A DNA stretch of 64,000 bases from Pseudomonadota bacterium (GTDB lineage: Bacteria; Pseudomonadota; Alphaproteobacteria; Azospirillales; Azospirillaceae), in assembly GCA_023411035.1 (NCBI GenBank), contig JAEYPE010000037.1, positions 1-64,000 on the forward strand, read 5' to 3'. The notes beneath the pieces are model-generated. The model worked only from the letters and a program-made list of their open reading frames with translations. It searched no databases and was not told where the DNA came from. How positions within the stretch are numbered: the first letter of the stretch is position 1; each line of letters begins with the position of its first letter. Positions 17,046 to 25,577 of this stretch are shown here, piece by piece. A program made the position numbers and the translations under genes.

Positions 17046-18221
17046 ATGGCTCGTTCCCCGTGGCTTCTCGGCCCCGTGCTGTCGCTCTGCCTGATTCCCT
17101 TCTCCACCATGGCCCAGACGCCGGATTGCGCGAAGCCGGCCAGCCGCGCCGACCGGACCATCTGCGCCAGCGCCGATCTGAAGGTTGCCGCGGAGGATGT
17201 GGCGACGCTTCTGCACGACACGCTGGGCAACACGCCCGCCGAAGGCCGGGACGCCATTGATCGCGCGCAGACAGCCTTCCTGGCCGAGCGTGATGGAGCC
17301 TGCGCCGACAAATCCACCATCCCGGCCTGCCGGTCTCTATACGAGAAGCGCGCCGCCGACCTCGCCGGCCAGAATTCCGCGGCGCAGAAGAAACTGGCAT
17401 CGGTCGTGGCCGGTATTCCGAAGGACCCGAAGGCCGCTGCCGCCGTATTACAGCGCTACAGCGGGGCCGCTGCCAAGGCGTGGCTGGTCTACCTCTACCA
17501 AAGCGGTACCGTGCCGGTGCCCGACAAAGACGCCACCTTGCGCAAACTGGTGGAGGAAATCCTAAAGCAGGATCTTCCGAAAGACCCGTATCTCCTTGAA
17601 GAAATGGCAAATCTTGGTGATGTCCCGAGCGCGCCGCTGGGCACCACGCTGCTGTTCCTTCGCCATGTTCTGTCCACCACGGAGATGGATGCGCCCTGCT
17701 TCCTCTTTACCAAGCACGGACAACCGGCCTTCGAAGCCTTCGGCGCCTTCTGGGGCAACGCGCGCGACGAGACGCCCGGCCTGTGCCCTCCGCCATCGTC
17801 GGTGTTCGATCTGCCGGAATGGAAGGCAGTGGCCGCACAGATCGACCCGGCCATCGAACCGGCCCTGGCGGAGCGCGGCAGCATCCGCCACGGCTATGAG
17901 CGCCAGTTCGAGGTGGACGATCTTCAAGCATCTCTGGTGCCCAGCACCCTTCTGGAATCGCCCATGTCCGCGGAAGCCAAGAAAATGGCCGAGCAGCGTG
18001 GTAAGGCGGTGGCCGCATTCCGCTCCTGGAATGACTTCGACGTATGGCCGGAGAAGGCGTACCGCGCGACGGTCAGCGCCCTGCCCGCCGCCATCGCCGC
18101 CACATCAAAGCTTTACAGAGAGAAGTTCAAGTTGCGTCCACAAACTGCGGATGAGGCCGCGAAGGCCGCCGGAGACCGGTTCATCGCCGGGCGGCTGGGT
18201 CTCATCATGCCGGACGACTGA
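17046..18221 (+). CDS. Exported protein with LprI/DUF1311-type N-terminal domain
   Basis: 391-aa protein with a Sec signal peptide (MARSPWLLGPVLSLCLIPFSTMAQ), so periplasmic. Residues 25-105 follow the DUF1311/LprI N-terminal pattern: PDCAKPASRADRTICASADL, a helix, then FLAERDGACADKSTIPACRSLYEKRAADL, with four cysteines likely forming two disulfides. In characterised LprI proteins this domain inhibits lysozyme, but many DUF1311 proteins have no known function. The remaining 280 residues, mostly helical and with two more cysteines (DAPCFLF and GLCPP), are not recognised. The divergent neighbour is another exported protein. A ribosome site is weak before ATG 17046. Confidence 0.75.
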   Translation: MARSPWLLGPVLSLCLIPFSTMAQTPDCAKPASRADRTICASADLKVAAEDVATLLHDTLGNTPAEGRDAIDRAQTAFLAERDGACADKSTIPACRSLYEKRAADLAGQNSAAQKKLASVVAGIPKDPKAAAAVLQRYSGAAAKAWLVYLYQSGTVPVPDKDATLRKLVEEILKQDLPKDPYLLEEMANLGDVPSAPLGTTLLFLRHVLSTTEMDAPCFLFTKHGQPAFEAFGAFWGNARDETPGLCPPPSSVFDLPEWKAVAAQIDPAIEPALAERGSIRHGYERQFEVDDLQASLVPSTLLESPMSAEAKKMAEQRGKAVAAFRSWNDFDVWPEKAYRATVSALPAAIAATSKLYREKFKLRPQTADEAAKAAGDRFIAGRLGLIMPDD

Positions 18222-18258
18222 AGGCCGCCCTGCCCCGTCCGTTGGATGGTTCCAACGA

Positions 18259-19056
18259 TCAAAGCTCGATGACGAGCCCGTCGTAAGCGGGCTCGACACC
18301 GGGCGGCAGCAGGCGGCGGACCGTGTCGTAATCCATGGTCTGGTCCATGTGCGTCAGGTAGGCCCGCTTGGGGCGCACCCGCGCGATCCATTCCAACGTC
18401 AGCGCGAGATGGGCATGGACCGGATGTGGCGGCTCCACCCGGGCGCAATCCACAACCCATACCTCAATGCCCTCCAACGCCGCGAAGGCATCTTCATCCA
18501 ATCTCACAACATCGGTCGAATAGGCAAATTTATCAAAACGATATCCGACGGTCTTCATATAGCCGTGGTCCTGGTCGAACGGCACGATCCGGTGGCCGCG
18601 CACGTCGAACGCTCCTTCCACGGCATGAGGCGACAGCACCGGACGGTAGAAGGGGTCGCCTGGACGCAACGGTTCGAAGCAATAGGAAAAGCGTCGCTCC
18701 AGTTCGGCCAGATCTCCGGCGCGGCCATAGGCGTCGATGGGGGCGTGCATCGCCCGGCACAGTTCCCGCAGTTCGTCGATGCCGTGCGAGTGATCGGCGT
18801 GGGGGTGGGTCCACAGAACGGCGTCGAGCCGCCGAACATCGGCGCCGATAAGCTGCTGCCGCAGGTCCGGCGAGGTATCGACCAGAATGCTGGTGGCATC
18901 GCCCTGCCCCATCCCCCGCTCCCACTCCACCAGGATGGACGAGCGCAGGCGGTGATTCCGGGGGTTCGCCGGGTCACAGGCCCCCCAACCGAGACCGATC
19001 ACGGGAACGCCCCGCGATCCGCCGCAGCCGAGGATCGTGACCCGTTGCGAGGTCAT
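18259..19056 (-). CDS. MBL-fold metal-dependent hydrolase (PhnP-like)
   Basis: 265-aa metallo-beta-lactamase-fold phosphodiesterase of the PhnP/YycJ type. The metal-binding motif HPHADHSHGID is near residue 82, and a histidine-rich VPFDQDHGYMKTVGYRF region and the late SYLTHMDQT-like segment (YLTHMDQTMDYD) supply other ligands. The N-terminus TILGCGGSRGVPVIGLGWGACDP is typical. Its start overlaps the stop of tatD by 4 nt (ATGA), so it is the last gene of the leftward tmk-holB-metG-tatD operon, an order common in alphaproteobacteria. The natural substrate is unknown; cyclic phosphodiesters are likely from family knowledge. Confidence 0.88.
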   Translation of the reverse strand: MTSQRVTILGCGGSRGVPVIGLGWGACDPANPRNHRLRSSILVEWERGMGQGDATSILVDTSPDLRQQLIGADVRRLDAVLWTHPHADHSHGIDELRELCRAMHAPIDAYGRAGDLAELERRFSYCFEPLRPGDPFYRPVLSPHAVEGAFDVRGHRIVPFDQDHGYMKTVGYRFDKFAYSTDVVRLDEDAFAALEGIEVWVVDCARVEPPHPVHAHLALTLEWIARVRPKRAYLTHMDQTMDYDTVRRLLPPGVEPAYDGLVIEL

Positions 19057-19850
19057 GCGGCGGCCTGACAGGGCGTGCCAGCGCGTGGGAACAGGCGGAA
19101 GAAGTTTTCGGTCGAAAGCCGCGCCAGTTCCGCCGCATCCACGCCTTTCACCTCGGCGACGCAGGCCGCGGTATGGGCGACGAAGGCCGGCTCGTTGCGC
19201 TTGCCGCGGAACGGCACCGGCGCCAGATAGGGCGCGTCCGTCTCCACCAGAATCCGGTCGAGCGGGACATCCTTCACGATGGCGCGGAGATCCTCCGACT
19301 TCTTGAAGGTAACGATCCCGGACAGGGAGATGTAGAAGCCGAAATCCAGCGCCTCTTCAGCGAGTTGCCGCCCGGAGCTGAAGCAATGCAGCAACCCGTT
19401 CACCGGCTGTCCGGCGGCTTCCTCGCGGATGATCCGCATGGTGTCGTCGTCGGCGTCGCGGGTGTGCACGATCAGCGGCAGGCCGGTTTCCAGGCTGGCG
19501 CGGATATGCCGGCGGAAGCAGTCCTGCTGAACGTCCCGCGGGCTCTTGTCGTAGAAGTAATCGAGCCCGGTCTCGCCCAGCCCGATCACCTTCGGGTGCT
19601 TCGACAGCTCCACAAGGCGCTCGACGGTCACCAGCCCGATTTCCTCCGCCGCCTGATGCGGATGGACGCCGAGCGAGCACAGAACGTCGTCATACCGCTC
19701 CGCAACCGCCAGAATGCGGTCGAATCGCGACAGATAGGTGCAGATGGTCACCATCCGCCCCACCCCCGCCTGCCGGGCGCGGTCGACGACCGCGTCCAGC
19801 TCCTCGGCGAAATCGGGGAAGTCGAGATGGCAGTGGCTATCGACCAGCAT
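19053..19850 (-). CDS. tatD: TatD-family metal-dependent hydrolase
   Basis: 265-aa TIM-barrel hydrolase of the TatD DNase family. It begins MLVDSHCHLDFPDFAEELD, with the HxH metal motif. GLGETGLDYFYDKS carries the bridging glutamate, followed by QQDCFRRHIRASLETGLPLIVHTRDADDD and LHCFSSG with further histidines, and a final VETDAPYLAPVPFRGKRNEP with the catalytic aspartate. TatD proteins act as Mg-dependent exonucleases or deacylases in the cytoplasm. It starts 6 nt after metG and overlaps the MBL hydrolase gene, which indicates co-transcription. Confidence 0.95.
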   Translation of the reverse strand: MLVDSHCHLDFPDFAEELDAVVDRARQAGVGRMVTICTYLSRFDRILAVAERYDDVLCSLGVHPHQAAEEIGLVTVERLVELSKHPKVIGLGETGLDYFYDKSPRDVQQDCFRRHIRASLETGLPLIVHTRDADDDTMRIIREEAAGQPVNGLLHCFSSGRQLAEEALDFGFYISLSGIVTFKKSEDLRAIVKDVPLDRILVETDAPYLAPVPFRGKRNEPAFVAHTAACVAEVKGVDAAELARLSTENFFRLFPRAGTPCQAAA

Positions 19851-19856
19851 CGTTTC

Positions 19857-21407
19857 TCAGCTCTTCGCTTCATCCACATAGCGCGGGAACACGCCCTGCG
19901 GCGTGGGCAGCGGCGTGCCGGGGACCAGCGCCCCACCCGCCCCCAACCGGTCGAACCCGCGGGCATCCGGCCCCTGCGCCAACTGGTCCAGGATCTTGGC
20001 CGAGGCTTCCGGCATGATCGGCTGGGTCAGGATGGCGAGATGGCGGATGGTCTCGGCCAGCACATACAGCACCGTGGCCATGCGCGCCGGATCGGTCTTC
20101 TTCAACGCCCAGGGCGCCTGTTCGTCCACATAGCGGTTTCCGTCGCCGATGACCGCCCAGATGGCGTCCAGCGCCTTGTGGAAGGACTGCGACTGGATTT
20201 CCGCGCGGACGATGGACAGCAGGTTATGGGCGGCGCCGAGCAGCGCGTTGTCAGCCTCCGTGAAGGCGCCCGGCTGCGGCACGGCGGCCCCGCAGTTCTT
20301 GCCGATCATCGACAGCGAACGCTGAACGAGGTTCCCGTAATCATTGGCGAGGTTGCCGTTGATCCGCTGCACCATCTGCTTGTGCGAGAAGTCGCCGTCG
20401 TTGCCGAAGGGTACCTCGCGCAGCAGGAAATAGCGGGTCTGGTCCAGGCCGTAGGTGTTGACCAGCGTTTCCGGCGCGATGACGTTGCCCAGCGACTTCG
20501 ACATCTTCTGGCCTTCGATGGTCCACCAGCCGTGCGCGAAGACGCGCTTCGGCGGGGCCAGCTTGGCCGCCATCAGGAAGGCCGGCCAGTAGACGGCGTG
20601 GAAGCGCAGGATGTCCTTGCCGACCATGTGCAGGTTGGCGGGCCAGTATTTGGCGTAATCGCCGCTCTCGTCGGGGAAGCCGACCGCGGTGATGTAGTTG
20701 GCCAGGGCGTCCAGCCACACATACATGATGTGGTCCGGATTGCCGGGCACCGGGATGCCCCACTTGAAGGTGGTGCGGCTGACCGACAGGTCCTTCAGCC
20801 CCGACTTCACGAAGGCGATGACCTCGTTCCGCTTGCCGGCGGGAGCGATGAAGTCCGGGTTCTGCTCGTAGAACTCCAGCAGGCGGTCCTGCCAGGCCGA
20901 CAGGCGGAAGAAGTAGGACGGCTCCTCCACCCACTCGCACTCGGCGCCGGTCGGGGCGATCTTCTTGCCGGTCGGCGAGGTGGTCAGCTCGTCCTCGCCG
21001 TAGAACGCTTCGTCGCGCACGGAGTACCAGCCGGCATAGCTGCCGAGATAGATCTCCCCGGCGGATTCCAGCCGGCGCCACAGTTCCTGCACCGACGCGA
21101 TGTGCCGCGGCTCCGTCGTGCGGATGAAATCGTCGTTGGAATAGTTCATCAGCGACACGAGATCGCGGAAGTTCTTCGACACGCGGTCGGTGAACTCCTG
21201 CGGCGCGATGCCGGCGTTCATGGCGGATTTCTCCACCTTCTGGCCGTGCTCGTCGGTGCCGGTGAGGAACTTCACGTCATAGCCGTCCAGCCGCATGAAG
21301 CGGGCCAGAACGTCACAGGCGAGCGTGGTGTACGCATGCCCGATGTGGGGCACGTCGTTCACATAGTAGATCGGAGTCGTCAGGTAATAGGTCTTCGACC
21401 CGGTCAT
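19857..21407 (-). CDS. metG: Methionyl-tRNA synthetase
   Basis: 516-aa class I aminoacyl-tRNA synthetase that charges tRNA-Met and thereby feeds both initiation and elongation. It begins MTGSKTYYLTTPIYYVNDVPHIGHAYTT, containing the HIGH motif. The ATP-loop lysine motif is GQKMSKSLGNVIAP near residue 300, with WLDALANYITAVGF before it. It ends after the anticodon-binding helical domain and has no C-terminal tRNA-binding EMAP-like extension, so this is the short form usual in alphaproteobacteria. ATG 21407 is chosen over an in-frame start at 21464 because of the conserved N-terminus. Confidence 0.97.
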   Translation of the reverse strand: MTGSKTYYLTTPIYYVNDVPHIGHAYTTLACDVLARFMRLDGYDVKFLTGTDEHGQKVEKSAMNAGIAPQEFTDRVSKNFRDLVSLMNYSNDDFIRTTEPRHIASVQELWRRLESAGEIYLGSYAGWYSVRDEAFYGEDELTTSPTGKKIAPTGAECEWVEEPSYFFRLSAWQDRLLEFYEQNPDFIAPAGKRNEVIAFVKSGLKDLSVSRTTFKWGIPVPGNPDHIMYVWLDALANYITAVGFPDESGDYAKYWPANLHMVGKDILRFHAVYWPAFLMAAKLAPPKRVFAHGWWTIEGQKMSKSLGNVIAPETLVNTYGLDQTRYFLLREVPFGNDGDFSHKQMVQRINGNLANDYGNLVQRSLSMIGKNCGAAVPQPGAFTEADNALLGAAHNLLSIVRAEIQSQSFHKALDAIWAVIGDGNRYVDEQAPWALKKTDPARMATVLYVLAETIRHLAILTQPIMPEASAKILDQLAQGPDARGFDRLGAGGALVPGTPLPTPQGVFPRYVDEAKS

Positions 21408-21479
21408 GTCAGCGGCTCTCCTGCGAATGCGCCGGCCCGGCGCTTCGCCGGTCCGGTGGACCATGTTGTGTCGTACGTG

Positions 21480-22598
21480 TTAATTAGCAGCCGCTTCCAG
21501 CGTCGCCAAGGCGTTCAGGACCACCTGCTTGCGGTCGAGATTGGCGGATTCCGCACGGGCGAAGTGGCGTTGGACCTTTTCCCACACCTCCACCCAACGT
21601 TCAAGGCCGCGGGCGTTGGCCAGACGGGTCATCAGGGCGGCCTCCCCGGCCACCACTTCCGCCGGCCAGGCCCCGCGCGCCAGCGAGCGGACGAAGCGGG
21701 CCAGCCACCAGACCAGCAGGTCGGTGGCCGTTTCATAGAGCCCGTCGTCCTGCTTACGGGTCAGCTTGTCGCCGAAGGCGTGGGCGGCGGTGATGTCCAG
21801 CCGCGGCAGGGTGCCGAGCAGCCCGATCAGTTCCCGGTACAGGTCCAGCCCGCCGGCATCGGCCAGCCCGATGGCCCGGCCGATGCTGCCCTCCGCCAGC
21901 CGGGCGAGCGCCGCACGATCCTCGCCACCCAGGTCCGGACGATGCTGTGCCAACAGGTTAAGAACCGTTTCTTCAGGAAGTGGTTGAAGTGTGAGCTTGC
22001 GGCAGCGGGAGCGGATGGTGGGCAGCATGCCACCCGGATTGTCGCTGACCAGCAGCAGCAAGGCACCCGGCGGCGGCTCCTCCAAAATCTTAAGAATGGC
22101 ATTCAAGCCACTGAGATTCATGCGATCAGCACCGTCGATCACCGCCACACGCCAGCCGCCCTCGGCGGAGGTCTTGCGCAGGAAGGGACCGATCTTGCGC
22201 ACGTCATCCACCGCGATGTCGCGCTTCAGCCGGTCGCGCTTCTCGTCGCGCTGGCGCTCCACGGTCAGAAGGTCTGCATGGCCGCCCGACGCCACGCGGC
22301 GGAAGACCGGGGCGTCCGGAGACAGGGCCAGCGAGGCGGGCGGCGGAGGCGCGCCGAACAGGCCGGCGTCCGGCGGTTCGTGCCCCTGGGACAGGACAAA
22401 ACGGGCGAAGCGGAAGGCCAACGTGGCCTTGCCGATCCCCGGCGGGCCGCCGATCAGCCAGGCGTGCGGCAACCGCCCGGAGTTCCAGGCGTCCAACAGC
22501 AGACGCTCGGCGTCCTCATGTCCCGTCAAGGTGGGGTTGCGGCGCGGAGCGAGGGTATCCTCCTCCGCCACCGGTTCCGGTGCGCGGGCGCGGCTCAC
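21480..22598 (-). CDS. holB: DNA polymerase III delta' subunit
   Basis: 372-aa clamp-loader subunit of the AAA+ family. LIGGPPGIGKATLAFRFARF near residue 43 is a Walker A-like loop, and VAVIDGADRMNLSGLNAILKILEEPPPGALLLLVSDNP near residue 150 is the Walker B/sensor 1 region. IRSRCRKLTLQPLP is the SRC motif that contributes the arginine finger in trans. The zinc-finger cysteines of the E. coli protein are absent, as is usual in alphaproteobacteria. The GTG start lies one base after the tmk stop. It forms part of the replisome loader placing the beta clamp on DNA. Confidence 0.93.
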   Translation of the reverse strand: MSRARAPEPVAEEDTLAPRRNPTLTGHEDAERLLLDAWNSGRLPHAWLIGGPPGIGKATLAFRFARFVLSQGHEPPDAGLFGAPPPPASLALSPDAPVFRRVASGGHADLLTVERQRDEKRDRLKRDIAVDDVRKIGPFLRKTSAEGGWRVAVIDGADRMNLSGLNAILKILEEPPPGALLLLVSDNPGGMLPTIRSRCRKLTLQPLPEETVLNLLAQHRPDLGGEDRAALARLAEGSIGRAIGLADAGGLDLYRELIGLLGTLPRLDITAAHAFGDKLTRKQDDGLYETATDLLVWWLARFVRSLARGAWPAEVVAGEAALMTRLANARGLERWVEVWEKVQRHFARAESANLDRKQVVLNALATLEAAAN

Positions 22599-22599
22599 C

Positions 22600-23232
22600 T
22601 CAGGAGACTCCCAGGCGGTGGGTCACGCAGTCCATGATGGCCGTCTGAACCGTCTCGACAGGGTGCGCGGCGTCGATGATCGCGCAACGTTCCGGCTCCC
22701 GCGCGGCGATGTCCAGGAAGCCGTCCCGCAGGCGATGGTGAAAGGCGATGTCCATGCGCTCGTACCGGTCCTCTCCGCCGCGGCGGGCGGCGGCGCGGGC
22801 CAGCCCGTCCTCCACCGGCAGATCGAGGATCAGGGTCAGGTCGGGCCGGAAGTCCCCCAGAGCGGCGCCCTGAAGCGTGGCGATCAGTTCACGGCCCAGT
22901 CCCAGCCCATAGCCCTGATAGGCCATGGTGCTGTCGAAGAAGCGGTCGCAGATGACCCAGTGCCCGGCCTCCAGCGCCGGCCAGACGGTGCGTTCCAGAT
23001 GGTCCCGGCGGGCGGCGGTGTGCAGCAGCGCCTCGGTCACAGGCCCCCAGCGCCCGGTTTCCCCGGACACCAGAAGGCCGCGAATCTCCTCCGCGCCGGG
23101 GGAGCCACCGGGCTCGCGGGTCAGCACGACCTTCTTTCCGCAAGCGATCAGCGCGTCGGAGAGGAGACGGATTTGGGTGGATTTTCCCGCCCCTTCGCCG
23201 CCTTCCAGGGTGATGAACCGCCCGCGCGTCAT
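22600..23232 (-). CDS. tmk: Thymidylate kinase
   Basis: 210-aa P-loop kinase that phosphorylates dTMP to dTDP. It begins MTRGRFITLEGGEGAGKSTQ with the P-loop. The DRF motif VICDRFFDSTMAYQGYG lies near residue 95, and a LID-like segment with arginines, AAARRGGEDRYERM, lies near residue 150. The length is normal for the family. It is tightly linked to holB downstream on the minus strand, a near-universal bacterial pairing. Confidence 0.96.
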   Translation of the reverse strand: MTRGRFITLEGGEGAGKSTQIRLLSDALIACGKKVVLTREPGGSPGAEEIRGLLVSGETGRWGPVTEALLHTAARRDHLERTVWPALEAGHWVICDRFFDSTMAYQGYGLGLGRELIATLQGAALGDFRPDLTLILDLPVEDGLARAAARRGGEDRYERMDIAFHHRLRDGFLDIAAREPERCAIIDAAHPVETVQTAIMDCVTHRLGVS

Positions 23233-23301
23233 GGTCTGCTCCCGATGCTGATGAGGCCCGCCCCTACCGAATATGCGTGGGGACGGGCCGGCTTACACCA
23301 A

Positions 23302-24468
23302 TCAGCTCGCCCCGAGAATGAGGAACTTCGCCGCCGCCAGGGCGCGGCCCACGAAGCCGAGCTTCTCAACGTCCTGGGCGGCGATCACAGGGAACTCCTT
23401 GCCCGGGAAGCCGGGAGCGGAAACCACCACCTTGCCCACCACGTCGCCCTTCTTCACCGGTGCGGCCACCGGGGCGTTGCTGACCAGCGAAACCTTCATG
23501 CCGCTGCGGTCGGCTCGGGCCATGGTGACCTTCATGTCCTCCGGCACGGTGACCGGAACGGTGTCCTGCCCGCCCAGCCAGACCGGAACCTGATCGACCG
23601 TCTCTCCCGCCTTGAACAGGGCGTAGGTGGCGAATTCGCGGAAGCCCCATTCGATCAGCCGAGCCGATTCGTCGGCGCGGGCCTGCATGTTGGGAAGCCC
23701 GTTGACCACAAGGATGAGCCGCCGCCCTTCGCGCTGCGCCGAGGCGGTCAGGCCGTAGCCACCGGCCTCGGTGTGGCCGGTCTTCATGCCGTCCACATCC
23801 ATGCCGCGGTAGAGCAGCGGGTTGCGGTTGCCCTGGTTGATGCCGTGGTACTTGAACTCCCGGATCGAGTAGTAGTGGTAGTATTCCGGGAAATCCTTGA
23901 TCAGCCGCTCCGCCAGGATCGCCAGATCACGGGCGGTCATGAGATGGTTCGGGTCGGGCCAACCCGTGGCGTTGGTCAGGTAGCTGTCCTTCAGCCCGAG
24001 TTCGCGGGCGCGCTTGTTCATGCGCTCGGCGAAGGCCGATTCGGACCCCGCCAGACCTTCGGCGAGGACGATGCAAGCGTCGTTGCCCGACTGAACGATC
24101 ACGCCCTTGATGAGGTCGTCCACCTTGATGTTGTTGTGCAACTCCACGAACATCTTGGAGCCCTGCATCCGCCACGCGCGTTCCGAAACCGGCAGCGTGC
24201 TCTCCAGCGTCAGCCGGCCTTCCTTGATCGCGTCGAAGACCATGTACATCGTCATGATCTTGCTCATCGAGGACGGCGCCATGCGCTGATCCGGGTTCTT
24301 CTCGAACAGCACGGTGTTCGAGGTGATATCGACCAGGATCGCCTGCTTGGCGATGGTTTCGATACTGGCGGCGTGAGCCACCGGCCCCACCCCCGCCGCG
24401 AACAGCGCGACCGCAAGGCCCATGGCGAAACGGGTGCGGGCAACGCGGGTGCGGACGACAGCGACCAT
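23302..24468 (-). CDS. D-alanyl-D-alanine carboxypeptidase (penicillin-binding protein 5/6 type)
   Basis: 388-aa low-molecular-mass penicillin-binding protein that trims pentapeptide side chains of peptidoglycan. After a signal peptide (residues 1-34, ending in VGPVAHAA) the three active-site motifs are visible: SxxK in APSSMSKIMTMYMV, SxN in QSGNDACIVLAEGL and KTG in DGMKTGHTEAGG. The C-terminal PBP5-type beta domain is present (VPVWLGGQDTVPVTVPED). It ends without an obvious long membrane anchor, though the last 20 residues (FVGRALAAAKFLILGAS) may form an amphipathic helix. ATG 24468 has AAGGGAG upstream. It lies between rlpA and tmk on the same strand. Confidence 0.93.
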   Translation of the reverse strand: MVAVVRTRVARTRFAMGLAVALFAAGVGPVAHAASIETIAKQAILVDITSNTVLFEKNPDQRMAPSSMSKIMTMYMVFDAIKEGRLTLESTLPVSERAWRMQGSKMFVELHNNIKVDDLIKGVIVQSGNDACIVLAEGLAGSESAFAERMNKRARELGLKDSYLTNATGWPDPNHLMTARDLAILAERLIKDFPEYYHYYSIREFKYHGINQGNRNPLLYRGMDVDGMKTGHTEAGGYGLTASAQREGRRLILVVNGLPNMQARADESARLIEWGFREFATYALFKAGETVDQVPVWLGGQDTVPVTVPEDMKVTMARADRSGMKVSLVSNAPVAAPVKKGDVVGKVVVSAPGFPGKEFPVIAAQDVEKLGFVGRALAAAKFLILGAS

Positions 24469-24560
24469 GACAACTCCCTTCGAAACGCGGACTGGACAAG
24501 ACTTGGAACGGAACGAAGCCCGGCATTGGGCCAAGCTCGGACTGGGCTCTGTAGGGGCGA

Positions 24561-25505
24561 TCAATCAACCACGATTTTGGCTTCGGTAAGGCCGGCTTGG
24601 ATCATCTGGTTCAAAACGGCGTCGGCGGACTCCACGCTGGCCAGCGGCCCAACCCTCACCCGCTGCAGCTTCTGCCGTCCGGCGAGGGTCTGGGTAACCC
24701 GCGCCTGCTGGCCGAGCGAGGCCAGACGGGCGCGCACGCGGGTGACGTTGTCCTGGCTGCCGAAGGCACCGACCTGGACGTAGATCTGTTCGTAGGGCTT
24801 CACCGGCAGTTCGGCCACCACCGGGGCCGGGACGAAGCGCCCGTCCACCATGTCGCCGGCGACCGTCGTCGGCGGCGGGACCGGGGCACGGCTGACGGCG
24901 GCGGGCGCGGCCCGGGCGGGGCCGTCGACCTCCACCGAACCGCGCGGGGCGGCCTTCGGCGCCGGGCCTTCCAGTTCGGCCAGGATGGGGGCCGGCGTGC
25001 CCTGGCGGGCCGCGGCGGCGATGGCGCGGCTTTCCTCCGCCAGGATCTGCACGCGCACCTTGGCCGTGCCCGTGCCTTCGAACCCCAGCAATTGCGCGCC
25101 GCGCCGCGACATGTCGATGATTCGCCCGTTGGCGTAGGGGCCGCGGTCGTTGATGCGAACGACCAGCGACCGGCCATTGTCCAGATTGGTGACGCGCACG
25201 AGGCTCGGCATGGGCAAGGTCTTGTGCGCGGCGGTCAGCTCATTCTGGTCGTAAATCTCGCCGTTGGCGGTGACCTTTTGGTGGAATCCAGGCCCGTACC
25301 ATGATGCTATCCCGGTTTCGCTGTAATTGAAGTCCTCGGCGGGATAATACCAGACGCCGTTGACCTGATAGGGCTTGCCCACCTTGTAAACGCCGCTGCG
25401 CGGCAATCCGGACGAGGGCGGCGCGGGCGGCGCTGACGCACAAGCGGCGAGCGTCAGTGCTCCTGCGAGCACCACCGCACCCCTCAGCATATGCGCGCGT
25501 CGCAT
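24561..25505 (-). CDS. rlpA: RlpA-like septal ring lytic transglycosylase, SPOR-domain lipoprotein
   Basis: 314-aa outer-membrane lipoprotein. The signal sequence ends with the lipobox LTLAACAS (Cys about residue 22). A double-psi beta-barrel domain (residues 60-150) has the RlpA hallmarks GIASWYGPGFHQKVTANGE, YDQNELTAAHKTLP and VRINDRGPYANGRIIDMSRR. A Pro/Ala-rich linker follows, then a C-terminal SPOR domain (IYVQVGAFGSQDNVTRVRARL), which binds denuded septal glycan. RlpA cleaves glycan strands lacking stem peptides, so pairing with a DD-carboxypeptidase gene immediately downstream is functionally coherent. Confidence 0.93.
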   Translation of the reverse strand: MRRAHMLRGAVVLAGALTLAACASAPPAPPSSGLPRSGVYKVGKPYQVNGVWYYPAEDFNYSETGIASWYGPGFHQKVTANGEIYDQNELTAAHKTLPMPSLVRVTNLDNGRSLVVRINDRGPYANGRIIDMSRRGAQLLGFEGTGTAKVRVQILAEESRAIAAAARQGTPAPILAELEGPAPKAAPRGSVEVDGPARAAPAAVSRAPVPPPTTVAGDMVDGRFVPAPVVAELPVKPYEQIYVQVGAFGSQDNVTRVRARLASLGQQARVTQTLAGRQKLQRVRVGPLASVESADAVLNQMIQAGLTEAKIVVD

Positions 25506-25577
25506 GGCCCTACCCCGCTATATCTGGTAGCGCCACTCTAACCGAGTTACTTCCCCACGCCAACCGCCGAGCGTCCT

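Noticed and set aside
19173..22637. 1154-aa rightward frame
   Set aside because: It lies opposite tatD, metG and holB, all with clear catalytic motifs; the frame itself has no domain.
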